Numbered from the stretch's first letter, positions 1 to 6,773 are shown. The stretch is 8,653 nt of DNA from Rickettsia typhi (GCA_945878495.1 CAMCTP010000037.1:1-8653); one strand, 5' to 3'. A program made the numbers and translations. The notes: generated by a model not told the origin, from the letters alone.

Positions 1-393
1 TGCCAATTGATTGCTTTCATGGGGAACAATATCGAATTGCATAATATGGGACATTGTCTTTGATATTGTATTTAAAGCATAAATAGCTAGTTTAAATCCA
101 TGTCCTTGTTGATAATCTGGGTGTATCATAATAGTCCCGTCACCTAAAATATGAGCCAAGCATTTAAATTTTGATGTAAATGCTTTAAAATAGCCAATAA
201 TTTCATTATCACGTTCTATAACCAAAACTAAACCTCTTTCAATCCCAGTTTTAACCATTTCTTCAACATAGTCAATTGTAACTTCATAATCTTCTTGAGT
301 TAAATTACCTGGATTATGTTTTGTTACAGCTTTATATAAATCATAGATTTGATGAATATCTTCCAAGGTTGCTTTTCTGATGACAGATGACAT
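1..393 (-). CDS. GNAT-family N-acetyltransferase (3' end missing)
   Basis: An open frame begins with ATG at 393 and runs without a stop off the left edge, giving 131 residues with the C-terminus missing. The protein starts MSSVIRKATLEDIHQIYDLY, the typical beta1-alpha1 opening of GNAT acetyltransferases. Around residues 64-71 the strand EIIGYFKA fits the GNAT central sheet. Residues 91-103 contain HPDYQQGHGFKLA, a good match to the family motif A loop (Q-x-x-G-x-G/A) that grips the acetyl-CoA pyrophosphate. The visible end, IVPHESNQLA, fits the Asn-containing start of motif B. GNAT proteins move an acetyl group from acetyl-CoA to an amine; the acceptor cannot be told. No Shine-Dalgarno sequence lies before the ATG. 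The family call is firm, the substrate is unknown. Confidence 0.85.
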   Translation of the reverse strand, partial: MSSVIRKATLEDIHQIYDLYKAVTKHNPGNLTQEDYEVTIDYVEEMVKTGIERGLVLVIERDNEIIGYFKAFTSKFKCLAHILGDGTIMIHPDYQQGHGFKLAIYALNTISKTMSHIMQFDIVPHESNQLA

Positions 394-516
394 ATTAAAA
401 TTATTACTAACAAACAATAATTAATAAAATATTTTATTAATATCAAGTATTTTTTTTAATCTAATAACATTATCATGAATTAGAATAATAATACAGTGAA
501 ATGTAATACTAAAAAT

Positions 517-660
517 ATGCTTTCTTTTATATTTTTAGCTATATTGTGGGTTAGAATCATTATTATTCTGCATAGCAATTATTCTAAGCTGCCTAAAGGT
601 TTGTATTTTAATTATAGATTTATTATTACATTATTGAAAAATATTTCAAACCTTAAATAA
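517..660 (+). CDS. Doubtful 47-residue hydrophobic small ORF
   Basis: An ATG at 517 opens a 47-codon frame ending with TAA at 658-660. The peptide begins MLSFIFLAILWVRIIIILHS, which would form one membrane helix, followed by a basic tail ending LLKNISNLK. There is no ribosome binding site and no clear promoter just upstream. AT-rich DNA readily yields Ile/Leu/Phe-rich frames by chance, so this may be noise or the remnant of a longer membrane protein. I recognise no family. Confidence 0.15.
   Translation: MLSFIFLAILWVRIIIILHSNYSKLPKGLYFNYRFIITLLKNISNLK
596..654. repeat. 8-bp inverted repeat with 43-base loop
   Basis: AAGGTTTG at 596-603 is matched by its exact reverse complement CAAACCTT at 647-654. 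The intervening 43 bases are almost all A/T. The loop is too long and there is no T-tract for a standard terminator. The pair could be a protein-binding site or chance. Confidence 0.25.
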
Positions 661-705
661 GAAATCTTTGCACTCTACTTACAAAGCAACCAAATTCAAA
701 AATAC

Positions 706-733
706 TTGACTTATAACTTCGCAATGTTATAAT
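706..733 (+). promoter_or_regulatory. Sigma-70-type promoter for the DUF4145 gene
   Basis: TTGACT (706-711) matches five of six positions of the -35 consensus. TATAAT (728-733) is a perfect -10 box, and the spacer is 16 bp. Transcription would start near 740. The -10 box overlaps an in-frame ATG at 732, so that ATG cannot be in the message; translation must start further down, at ATG 762. Confidence 0.75.
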
Positions 734-761
734 GAACCCGCTCCAAGGTTTTAATATATTA

Positions 762-1457
762 ATGGCCTATTGTTATTGTAAAAACTGTAAAACTTCGAAT
801 GTTTTTCATAGTGTAAATAAGATCTATGAAAATAACGCTGCCTTTGTCCGTTATAATTCCGTTGATTGTGATGCACATTTCTTGTCTTTCACAATAGGAA
901 GCACAAAATATAAAAACAAACTTTTTATATTTGAATGCAATCGATGTAAATATGTTACATATAGACATGGAAATCAAGATAATGCTGAGCAGATTTTTCC
1001 AATAGAACCAAACGGCGAACCTTTATCTGAAAAAATACCTGAAGAAATTAGGAAAGATTTTGATGAAGCAAGGCTTGTGGTAAATTACTCTATAAGAAGT
1101 GCAAATGTTTTAATGAGACTATGTACAGAGAAAATATGTAATTTTATTGGAGAAATTTTTTTGAAAAGTAATCAAGAGAAGATTGAGAAAGAGATATTAA
1201 ATAATAAAATTAGCATTATAAAGTCAAAAAATAATTATATTGGCTTGAATTTAAAAATCTTTGATATGTTAACAGTATTACAAAAATATGGAAACGAGAA
1301 TGCGCATGCTATAAGAACAATATCCGATTCAGATACAAAAGAATCATTTGACGCTTTACATATGTTTGTTCATCTAATCTGCAAAAATATTATCGATATT
1401 TTAGAAGCAGATGAGAAGCTTGATCAAATGAATAAAGAAATTCAAAAAAAAACTTAA
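762..1457 (+). CDS. DUF4145 domain protein with N-terminal zinc ribbon
   Basis: The protein is 231 residues from the chosen start. The frame is open back to an ATG at 732, but that codon lies inside the -10 box at 728-733. ATG 762 is the next start and has a weak AAGG 13 bases upstream. Residues 4-9 (CYCKNC) and 59-62 (CNRC) give two Cys pairs that probably bind one zinc. Residues 93-107 (PEEIRKDFDEARLVV) and 177-184 (GNENAHAI) match the two hallmarks of DUF4145: a proline followed by an acidic, aromatic EA segment, and a GN-x-x-AH motif in a helical bundle. DUF4145 occurs alone and fused to type I restriction HsdR subunits or other nucleic-acid enzymes; its molecular role is unsettled. No restriction genes are nearby. 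The stop codon overlaps that of the convergent RpiB-Prs gene by 4 bp. Confidence 0.75.
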   Translation: MAYCYCKNCKTSNVFHSVNKIYENNAAFVRYNSVDCDAHFLSFTIGSTKYKNKLFIFECNRCKYVTYRHGNQDNAEQIFPIEPNGEPLSEKIPEEIRKDFDEARLVVNYSIRSANVLMRLCTEKICNFIGEIFLKSNQEKIEKEILNNKISIIKSKNNYIGLNLKIFDMLTVLQKYGNENAHAIRTISDSDTKESFDALHMFVHLICKNIIDILEADEKLDQMNKEIQKKT

Positions 1458-2746
1458 TAACCAATAATTTCAATAATTCCTGAATTGCTATCAACATTCA
1501 AAGAACCGCTAACAACAACCATTTCAATCGCTGATCTCTCAAGTTTTTCAACTGCATTATCGGAGAATATGCCGTGGGTTGCGTAGGCGAAAACTCTATG
1601 AGCATTATTTTCAAGGAGGATTTTTGAGGCTTCTATTATGGTTCCTCCGCCGTCAATCATGTCGTCGATTATAACTGCTGTTCTGTTTTTAACATCCCCG
1701 AGTATTTCCATGGTAATTGAATTTTCCGTCCTTACCTTGTTTATGATTGCAATTTTAAAAGTTTGATCGGCGAAAAATCTCTTAAATCTCGAAGCTGAAC
1801 CTGCGTCTGGAAAAACGATAACCACGTTATCTGGTTTAAAATTATCGTTTATATGCTCGATGAATCTTGGAATCATGCTAAGATGATTGACTTTGCATTT
1901 AAAAAATCCCTCAATTTGAACTGCGTGTAAATCGTATGTTGTAATTTCATTTATTCCGCAATTATTTATTATATCAGCAATTAATTTTGAACCCAAGGAA
2001 ACCCTTGTATCATAGGTTTTATCCTGTCTTGTGTAGGGAATAAATGGTGCAAAATATGTAATTTTTTTCACATTGTTGCGTTTTAAAACATCGCATACAA
2101 TTTGCAATTTCATTAAATCGTTATTGAATTTTCCAACCTCGAATGATTGAAAAATAGTAATTTCTTGATTCGATATATCTTCTTGAATTTCAAACTCAAT
2201 TTCCCCGCAGTGAAAGAGTTTTATTCGTGATTTAATTTCAGTATAATCCTGTGAAATTAATCCATTGTAGTTAAGATTTATGCATTTTTTTGCGTCAAAA
2301 GCAAGGCGATTGATATGTCTTCCACCCTCAAATTTTTCGTTTATGAAAGTTTCTATCATGTTTATTGCATCTTGAAATTCGGTAAATTTCTCACCAAAGC
2401 AAACCACATTTGAGTTATTGTGCGATCTTGCAAGTTTTATTTGATCTTGACTTATTGCATTACAAGCCCTGATATTGTTAAATCTATTGGCAAAAATTGA
2501 CATTCCTGTTCCCGTTCCGCAAACTAAAATTCCAAAATTTACAACCGGAGATATTTGGTCTTTTGATGAATTTTCTTGTAATTTTAATATCATTCTTTCA
2601 GCAATTTCATTGTAATTGCATGAAGTATTTGAATCAGTTCCAAAATCTAATATCTCATATTTATCTTGGAAGTATTGAATTATTTTACATTTTAACTCAA
2701 AGCCTGCGTGGTCTGATGATATATAGATTTTTATTTTATCGCTCAT
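1454..2746 (-). CDS. Fused ribose-5-phosphate isomerase B / PRPP synthetase
   Basis: This 430-residue protein joins two enzymes. Residues 1-150 are RpiB, which interconverts ribulose-5-P and ribose-5-P. It shows SDHAG (Asp12, His13), the CGTGTG phosphate loop with catalytic Cys76 (76-81), ARSHNN with His109, and GGRH (141-144). Residues from about 163 to 430 are ribose-phosphate pyrophosphokinase (Prs), which makes PRPP from ribose-5-P and ATP. It shows NDLMKL (209-214), TRQDK (239-243), DLHA (272-275), a PDAGSASR loop (313-320), Lys337 in the flexible catalytic loop, and the PRPP-binding DDMIDGGGT (361-369). The key residues of both halves look intact, so both are probably active. The Prs half is about 268 residues against 315 in E. 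coli: the early loop is shortened and the last helix is absent. The fusion is in frame with no internal stop. ATG 2746 lacks a Shine-Dalgarno; a TATAAT (2767-2772) lies upstream without a clear -35. Confidence 0.92.
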   Translation of the reverse strand: MSDKIKIYISSDHAGFELKCKIIQYFQDKYEILDFGTDSNTSCNYNEIAERMILKLQENSSKDQISPVVNFGILVCGTGTGMSIFANRFNNIRACNAISQDQIKLARSHNNSNVVCFGEKFTEFQDAINMIETFINEKFEGGRHINRLAFDAKKCINLNYNGLISQDYTEIKSRIKLFHCGEIEFEIQEDISNQEITIFQSFEVGKFNNDLMKLQIVCDVLKRNNVKKITYFAPFIPYTRQDKTYDTRVSLGSKLIADIINNCGINEITTYDLHAVQIEGFFKCKVNHLSMIPRFIEHINDNFKPDNVVIVFPDAGSASRFKRFFADQTFKIAIINKVRTENSITMEILGDVKNRTAVIIDDMIDGGGTIIEASKILLENNAHRVFAYATHGIFSDNAVEKLERSAIEMVVVSGSLNVDSNSGIIEIIGY

Positions 2747-2828
2747 AAATTAAATTTATTTCTTTAATTATATATATCATGGGATGAGAAATTTTATAAT
2801 TCAATAACAATGTTAATCGATTTTTACT

Positions 2829-3347
2829 TTAGAAATGCTCGCCAGCTTGCAAATCGCCCATATCAACAAAGTATAATGTTTGAAAACCACTTGTCTCATA
2901 TTTTGATATATCCGATTCAACATTAAGTATAGTTTTGTAGATCGTATTTGTAGTTTGATAATAATTTTGCCTGTTTGAAAAATACCATATAATTACCTCG
3001 CATTTTTCTCCATTTCGTAAATTCTTACCTCTCTTTTTATATGATTTATTGATTAGTTTTTGAATATCTTCTTGCGATATGTTGATCTCTCTTTCGACCA
3101 TAGCAGACCTATTTTCGGAATTATAATCATCGTTAATGTCATATTTAAAATCCTTGTCGTAGGTTCTTGGATTTAACTCTTTTAATTCATAGTAAATTCC
3201 ATTATTCATAATCTCGCCTTTTAAAGCATCCTCTTTCTTAAAATGACAAAAATCGGCGGATTTTTCAATGTTGTTTTGTTTTAAAAACAATGCAAATGCT
3301 AGTCCATCTTTGTCAAATTTTGTTGATTTATTTATTTCGATAGTCAT
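2829..3347 (-). CDS. Unrecognised 172-residue cytoplasmic protein
   Basis: I do not recognise this protein. It has no signal peptide or membrane helix and is rich in charged residues. Visible features are GIYYELKELNPR (50-61), a stretch of many Asp/Asn/Glu residues (64-80), a basic segment YKKRGKNLR (103-111), and a hydrophobic strand CEVIIWYFSNR (116-126). The strand-ELK-strand pattern recalls the E-x-K of PD-(D/E)xK nucleases, but no matching aspartate motif is certain, so this is only a possibility. The start ATG at 3347 lies 16 bp beyond the CCA end of tRNA-Ser and no promoter is evident between them, so it may be read through from the tRNA promoter. That position, just past a tRNA 3' end, is also where acquired genes often sit. 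Confidence 0.6.
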   Translation of the reverse strand: MTIEINKSTKFDKDGLAFALFLKQNNIEKSADFCHFKKEDALKGEIMNNGIYYELKELNPRTYDKDFKYDINDDYNSENRSAMVEREINISQEDIQKLINKSYKKRGKNLRNGEKCEVIIWYFSNRQNYYQTTNTIYKTILNVESDISKYETSGFQTLYFVDMGDLQAGEHF

Positions 3348-3363
3348 AAATATAAAAAATTAC

Positions 3364-3454
3364 TGGTAGACAGGAGGGGATTCGAACCCCTGATACGCTA
3401 TGAACGTATACACGCTTTCCAAGCGTGCGCCTTAAGCCACTCGGCCACCTGTCT
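3364..3454 (-). tRNA. tRNA-Ser (anticodon GGA)
   Basis: Read on the minus strand this is a class II tRNA. The acceptor stem AGACAGG (3448-3454) pairs with CCTGTCT (3368-3374). The D-arm begins GGCCGAGTGG. The anticodon stem CACGC/GCGTG encloses loop TTGGAAA, so the anticodon is GGA and reads UCC and UCU. The long variable arm has a 5-bp stem ATACG/CGTAT. The T-arm is AGGGG-TTCGAAT-CCCCT. The 3' CCA is encoded in the DNA (3364-3366). Two details are atypical for bacterial tRNA-Ser: the first pair is A1-U72 and the discriminator base is A rather than the usual G. Confidence 0.97.
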
Positions 3455-3463
3455 ATATTATCG

Positions 3464-3491
3464 ACTTTAGAAAAGCATTTTATATTGTCAA
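3464..3491 (-). promoter_or_regulatory. Probable tRNA-Ser promoter
   Basis: On the minus strand a perfect -35 TTGACA (3486-3491) is followed after 16 bp by TAAAGT (3464-3469), which matches four of six -10 positions. Transcription would start about 3 bases before the mature tRNA 5' end at 3454. A better -10 sequence, GATAAT (3457-3462), lies 23 bp from the -35, which is too far. The promoter sits in the 50-bp gap after the membrane-protein gene, so the tRNA need not depend on the upstream operon. Confidence 0.5.
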
Positions 3492-3504
3492 GGTAATTTT
3501 TATA

Positions 3505-4071
3505 TTATTGCGATTTCTTCACCTCTTTGCATTTTTTGTAAAAAGCGGTAAAATCCGAATCTTCACCAAGATAATGGTTGTATAGCTGTGAATCTGGCTT
3601 TAGGTAATCTTTGATTTGCTCGTATAAGAGTTTATAACGAGGGAGTGATATCCTGGCATCTGGATTTTTCATTTCTACCATAAATTTTGCAAAATGTATT
3701 TCGTATGGCTTAGCATCTGAAATTCCATTATCATTACACATATAAACCATTTGACACTCAATCTTCTTACAAAACTCAATTTCTGTTTGCAGTCTTGTGG
3801 CTTTTGCTGTTTCTCTGGTTAATTCGGTAAGTTCTTTGGCTTGTTCTGTTTGATCTTTAATTGCTTTTTTGTTTGCCTTGAGTTCTTGTGTTTGGAAATA
3901 GACCGCCACACTGGCTACAATTATTGCAATACCTGAAGCTATATCAAAAGTCCAAAAATTTGGAGTAGTTAATATAGTTTTTGCAGCTGGAATTTGCCAA
4001 ATAAACCAGCCAATAACGGCAAGAACTGCAATAATTAAAATAGCTCTTTTTAGTATCAATTTAACCTTCAT
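3505..4071 (-). CDS. Two-helix membrane protein with coiled coil, unknown role
   Basis: The protein has 188 residues. Residues 5-26 (hydrophobic, preceded by basic KVK and followed by WQIP) and 44-59 (IASGIAIIVASVAVYF) are two membrane helices. Residues 60-100, rich in Glu, Lys, Gln and Thr with regular hydrophobic spacing (QTQELKANKKAIKDQTEQAK), look like a coiled coil. A soluble C-terminal domain (100-188) contains four cysteines and several aromatics, including YKLLYEQIKDYLKP. Both ends of the protein are probably cytoplasmic, with a short loop outside. I recognise no family. It begins 11 bp after the tpiA stop with no promoter between, so it is probably the last gene of the five-gene operon. 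Confidence 0.7.
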   Translation of the reverse strand: MKVKLILKRAILIIAVLAVIGWFIWQIPAAKTILTTPNFWTFDIASGIAIIVASVAVYFQTQELKANKKAIKDQTEQAKELTELTRETAKATRLQTEIEFCKKIECQMVYMCNDNGISDAKPYEIHFAKFMVEMKNPDARISLPRYKLLYEQIKDYLKPDSQLYNHYLGEDSDFTAFYKKCKEVKKSQ

Positions 4072-4082
4072 ATTTACTCAAC

Positions 4083-4799
4083 TTAACCCTCAATTATCGA
4101 ATTAACATCCCCAACCTTCAACGCCATTCCGCCGATTAAAAGGCCGCTGATGTTTTGAATATCAAGAATTTCCTGATAATTTACAGTGCTAACAGATCCT
4201 CCATAGCATATTCCAGCATTTGCGAAATTATTTTTGTCGGAGAATTCCTTTATAAAATCGGCAACTTCTTGAATTTGCTCGCTTGATGGAATTACGCCAG
4301 ATCCTATGGCCCAAATTGGTTCATAGGCGATCAGAATTTGTTTATTTAGGAATTCGCTTGGTATAGATTTAAGTTGAGATTCGAGAAATTCGATATATCG
4401 TCCATCTTCTCTGGTTTTTAGATTCTCCCCTATGCAATATATCGGCGTGATGTCATATTTTGCCAGAATTGAAAGTTTTCCGGTAATTTGACTGTCGCTG
4501 TATTTTAGAAACTGTCTCGATTCGCTATGACCTATGATACAATATTGGCAATTGAAATCTAGGAGGTTTTTTGCCGAAATTTGACCTGTATATGCACCGT
4601 TTTCGAATTCTGAACAATCTTGCCCAGCGATACCGATGTTTTGATTGAATAAACTTCTGGCTAGTTCGAGATATGGATGTGATGGAGCGATAATGAAATT
4701 AATATCGTGATTAATATTTTTGGTGATTGAATTTGCATAATTTTCAACAAATTCTTTGCTGCAATTCATTTTCCAGTTAGCTATTATGTATTTTTTCAT
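4083..4799 (-). CDS. tpiA: Triosephosphate isomerase
   Basis: TpiA interconverts dihydroxyacetone phosphate and glyceraldehyde-3-phosphate in glycolysis and gluconeogenesis. The catalytic residues are all present: Asn8 and Lys10 in ANWKMN, the electrophile His91 in IIGHSESR, and the base Glu160 in AYEPIWAIGSG, which runs into the mobile loop 6. The phosphate-binding loops YGGSV (199-203) and LIGGMALK (221-228) close the barrel. At 238 residues it is a little shorter than the usual 250, the loss being spread over helices, and it should be a normal active dimer. It starts 3 bp after the upstream HAD phosphatase gene and is followed after 11 bp by a membrane-protein gene, so it sits inside an operon rather than with gapA or pgk. 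No Shine-Dalgarno precedes the ATG. Confidence 0.97.
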   Translation of the reverse strand: MKKYIIANWKMNCSKEFVENYANSITKNINHDINFIIAPSHPYLELARSLFNQNIGIAGQDCSEFENGAYTGQISAKNLLDFNCQYCIIGHSESRQFLKYSDSQITGKLSILAKYDITPIYCIGENLKTREDGRYIEFLESQLKSIPSEFLNKQILIAYEPIWAIGSGVIPSSEQIQEVADFIKEFSDKNNFANAGICYGGSVSTVNYQEILDIQNISGLLIGGMALKVGDVNSIIEG

Positions 4800-4802
4800 A
4801 AA

Positions 4803-5621
4803 TTAATTAAACAAAATATTGTCTATTGCAATTTTAAACTCATCCATCGTCTTCACATAAATCTCACTGCCAGCTTCAACTTTTTTACTATATCTATTTA
4901 CTCCAAAGCCGACAAAAGCATCGGCTTGCTTTGCTTGCCAAACCTCCAAATCATTTTCTCCATCGCCAATATGAATAACTTTACCCTTAATCTTTCCGCC
5001 CTCTTTTAGTACTTTGATTAAATCACTTTTCTTTTTTGAATAAACTGTATGAGTGTCAGGATTTTCACAATTTACATATTGAAATTTATCAAATGTGAAT
5101 GCTTTTTGTAGAGAATTTGTGGAAAAATCTTTGAAATATCCAGAATAAATATCACTTTTTTCAATGCCAAATTGCTTTGCGAATTGTGGAATTATAGCAC
5201 ATCCAAAAGCAGAGCCTCCAATAATCATAACTTTATGCCCCTCTTGTTTTAGATTTTTAATTATAACTCCAAGTTCTGGTGTCTTGTTTTTAGTGATTTT
5301 TTGAATTGCAAAATCAACATCTTTTTTTGTTATATTGTCATAATATTTATTTGCAAGCTCTTTAACGAAATCATGTTCTTTATATTTTTTGGCAATTTCT
5401 TTCGTACCAACCTTATACTCTTGCATCCTTGCCTCATCGCCATTGACAATACTATAATATATTTGGTCAAAATAGGCTGAGTCTTTATTGAAATTATACA
5501 TTGTTGCATCGAAGTCGAAGATGAAGGTTAGTTTTTCTTTATTTTTCTTTGCTTCTCGTTTTTGATTAAAACAGCCAGTAAATAATAAACACACTAGAAG
5601 TAATTTAAGCATTTTTTTCAT
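4803..5621 (-). CDS. HAD-family phosphatase, predicted lipoprotein
   Basis: The first 17 residues form a lipoprotein signal: basic MKKMLK, a Leu-rich core, and lipobox LFTGC with Cys17 as the lipidated residue. Residue +2 is Phe, not Asp, so outer-membrane sorting would be expected in a Gram-negative. After a lysine-rich linker come the HAD motifs: DFDAT (36-40; nucleophile Asp36, acid/base Asp38), GGS (135-137; motif II Ser137), lysines 197-199 (motif III) and GDGEND (219-224; motif IV Asp220, Asp224). The cap between motifs I and II is helical (about 45-120), the C1 arrangement of SerB-like phosphatases, so the enzyme should hydrolyse a small phosphomonoester. Such enzymes are usually cytosolic, so export is the odd point. 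The ATG overlaps the end of the histidine phosphatase gene by 17 bp, indicating coupled translation. An in-frame ATG three codons later (Met4) would also keep the signal. Substrate unknown. Confidence 0.85.
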   Translation of the reverse strand: MKKMLKLLLVCLLFTGCFNQKREAKKNKEKLTFIFDFDATMYNFNKDSAYFDQIYYSIVNGDEARMQEYKVGTKEIAKKYKEHDFVKELANKYYDNITKKDVDFAIQKITKNKTPELGVIIKNLKQEGHKVMIIGGSAFGCAIIPQFAKQFGIEKSDIYSGYFKDFSTNSLQKAFTFDKFQYVNCENPDTHTVYSKKKSDLIKVLKEGGKIKGKVIHIGDGENDLEVWQAKQADAFVGFGVNRYSKKVEAGSEIYVKTMDEFKIAIDNILFN

Positions 5622-6186
5622 AATATTTTAATATCTCTGATATTTCATAAAAGCCATTATCCAAATTGTCAACTGAATATAATGTTGAATTTTTAAAATG
5701 CGGCGGAGTAATTGTTAGATAATTGGACAAATGATAGAAAATTCCAGAATGTCCAACGATTAAAGGATTGTGATATTTTTCGATAATTTCGACTGCGATC
5801 TTTAGACGATTTTGAACATTGATATAGCTTTCAACGCCAACACCAATATTTTCGCCAAGCATCCATTTATCCCATAAATCATTTGAAATATATGGTCTTC
5901 CTTCAAGCTCGCCGCAACCAACCTCCGTTAACTCATTGATTGCTAAAATTGGTAAATTTAATTTTTGATTTACAATCTCTGCTGTATTTGCCGCTCTTGA
6001 TAATGGTGAATGCAAGATTGTATCAAATCGCAAATCATGAAAATTTTCGGTAATTTTCTCAGCAATATTTTTTGCTTGATTCAGCCCATTTTGATTTAGT
6101 GGAATATCAGTTTGACCATTGGTAAAGCCAAGCTTATTCCAATCTGTTTCGCCATGACGAAGAAGGTAAAATTTATTGATCTTCAT
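5605..6186 (-). CDS. Histidine phosphatase (phosphoglycerate mutase-like)
   Basis: This 193-residue protein belongs to the histidine phosphatase superfamily. Residues 9-13 (LRHGE) carry the phospho-accepting His11 with Arg10. SPLSRAANTAEIV (60-72) supplies Arg64. Glu85 or Glu88 in NELTEVGCGELEGR is the likely proton donor, and VGHSGIF (144-150) supplies the second histidine, His146. The length and the TEVGCGELEG motif suit the small GpmB/CobC-type phosphatases rather than the roughly 230-250-residue glycolytic mutase GpmA, so hydrolysis of a phosphate ester is more likely than mutase activity. The substrate is not readable. It lies 5 bp after the P-loop kinase gene and its end overlaps the HAD phosphatase gene by 17 bp, so three phosphate-transfer genes are cotranscribed. 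No Shine-Dalgarno is seen. Confidence 0.9.
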   Translation of the reverse strand: MKINKFYLLRHGETDWNKLGFTNGQTDIPLNQNGLNQAKNIAEKITENFHDLRFDTILHSPLSRAANTAEIVNQKLNLPILAINELTEVGCGELEGRPYISNDLWDKWMLGENIGVGVESYINVQNRLKIAVEIIEKYHNPLIVGHSGIFYHLSNYLTITPPHFKNSTLYSVDNLDNGFYEISEILKYYEKNA

Positions 6187-6191
6187 TATTT

Positions 6192-6773
6192 TCAGTTATA
6201 CTGTTCCAATATTTCTTTTGCCGCAGATGCACTTTCTATATTACTAACATCAATTTCCAAATCGTAAAAATCGGATAAACTCTCCATTAAACCTTCCTGC
6301 ATTTTAATAAATTCCTTCGTTAAAAACAGATTATCAGTTCTCGTTTTTAGACGCTTTAATCGCTCCTCGAGGCTGCATTTTATTCCGATAAATTTGACAT
6401 TATATTTTGCTAATCGATCGAGGTATAGATTTGCTAAATCTTTTGCATCGGGTCCATCTAAAGCTGTATCAATAACTATATTAAAATCTTTTTCAGCGAC
6501 TTCGATTGCCATTGATAGTAAAATTCCGGCAACAATTCTGCGTCTAGCGAATCTGTTGTTATTAAAAAGACCTTTTAATCCATCATCATGATTTTCAGTT
6601 CCTGCTTCATTTTCGCAAAATTGAAAACCCTTGGGAAAAATTGTACCATAAAAATCTCCAACTTTATCCACCTGCAAATGAACAAACTTATCACCTGATT
6701 GACGACAAATTTCTTTTGCAATTGTGGACTTTCCAGAGCAAGATCCACCATTAAGAATAATAATTTTTGACAT
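6192..6773 (-). CDS. Chloramphenicol-phosphotransferase-like P-loop kinase, copy 1
   Basis: The protein has 193 residues. Residues 4-16 (IIILNGGSCSGKS) form a beta strand and Walker A loop (G9-x4-GKS), close to the ILNGGSSAGKS of the chloramphenicol phosphotransferase family. Asp36 in LQVD matches the family's catalytic aspartate. NIVIDTALDG (98-107) is the second conserved strand and carries Asp102. FIGIKCSLEERLKRLKTRTD (128-147) resembles the GVRC...RE...R.D lid region, and YDLEIDVS (170-177) is a family-like end. It should phosphorylate a small hydroxyl compound using ATP. Resistance to chloramphenicol should not be assumed, since relatives act on other substrates. The first 108 bp and 26 bp upstream are identical to the second kinase gene at 7482-8009; after Asp36 the two diverge. 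It heads the five-gene minus-strand operon and its promoter region is divergent with that of ubiG. Confidence 0.8.
   Translation of the reverse strand: MSKIIILNGGSCSGKSTIAKEICRQSGDKFVHLQVDKVGDFYGTIFPKGFQFCENEAGTENHDDGLKGLFNNNRFARRRIVAGILLSMAIEVAEKDFNIVIDTALDGPDAKDLANLYLDRLAKYNVKFIGIKCSLEERLKRLKTRTDNLFLTKEFIKMQEGLMESLSDFYDLEIDVSNIESASAAKEILEQYN

Larger units (their letters stand above)
394..761. other. AT-rich intergenic region between divergent genes
   Basis: This 368-bp stretch separates the GNAT gene (minus) from the DUF4145 gene (plus) and must hold both promoters. It is extremely AT-rich, with homopolymer runs such as the T8 tract near 450. The only convincing element is the promoter at 706-733. 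It also holds an 8-bp inverted repeat (596-603 and 647-654) and a doubtful 47-codon frame at 517-660. I see no RNA gene or insertion sequence in it. Confidence 0.6.

Noticed and set aside
732..761. ATG 732 as the start of the DUF4145 gene
   Set aside because: It lies inside the -10 box of the only good promoter, so it would not be transcribed.
759..977. Minus-strand 72-codon frame
   Set aside because: Antisense to the DUF4145 coding region, with no family features.
2497..2748. Plus-strand 83-codon frame
   Set aside because: It lies wholly opposite the RpiB half of the fusion gene, whose motifs are unambiguous.
3364..3454. Attachment site of an integrated element at tRNA-Ser
   Set aside because: No second copy of the tRNA 3' end and no integrase is visible in the window.
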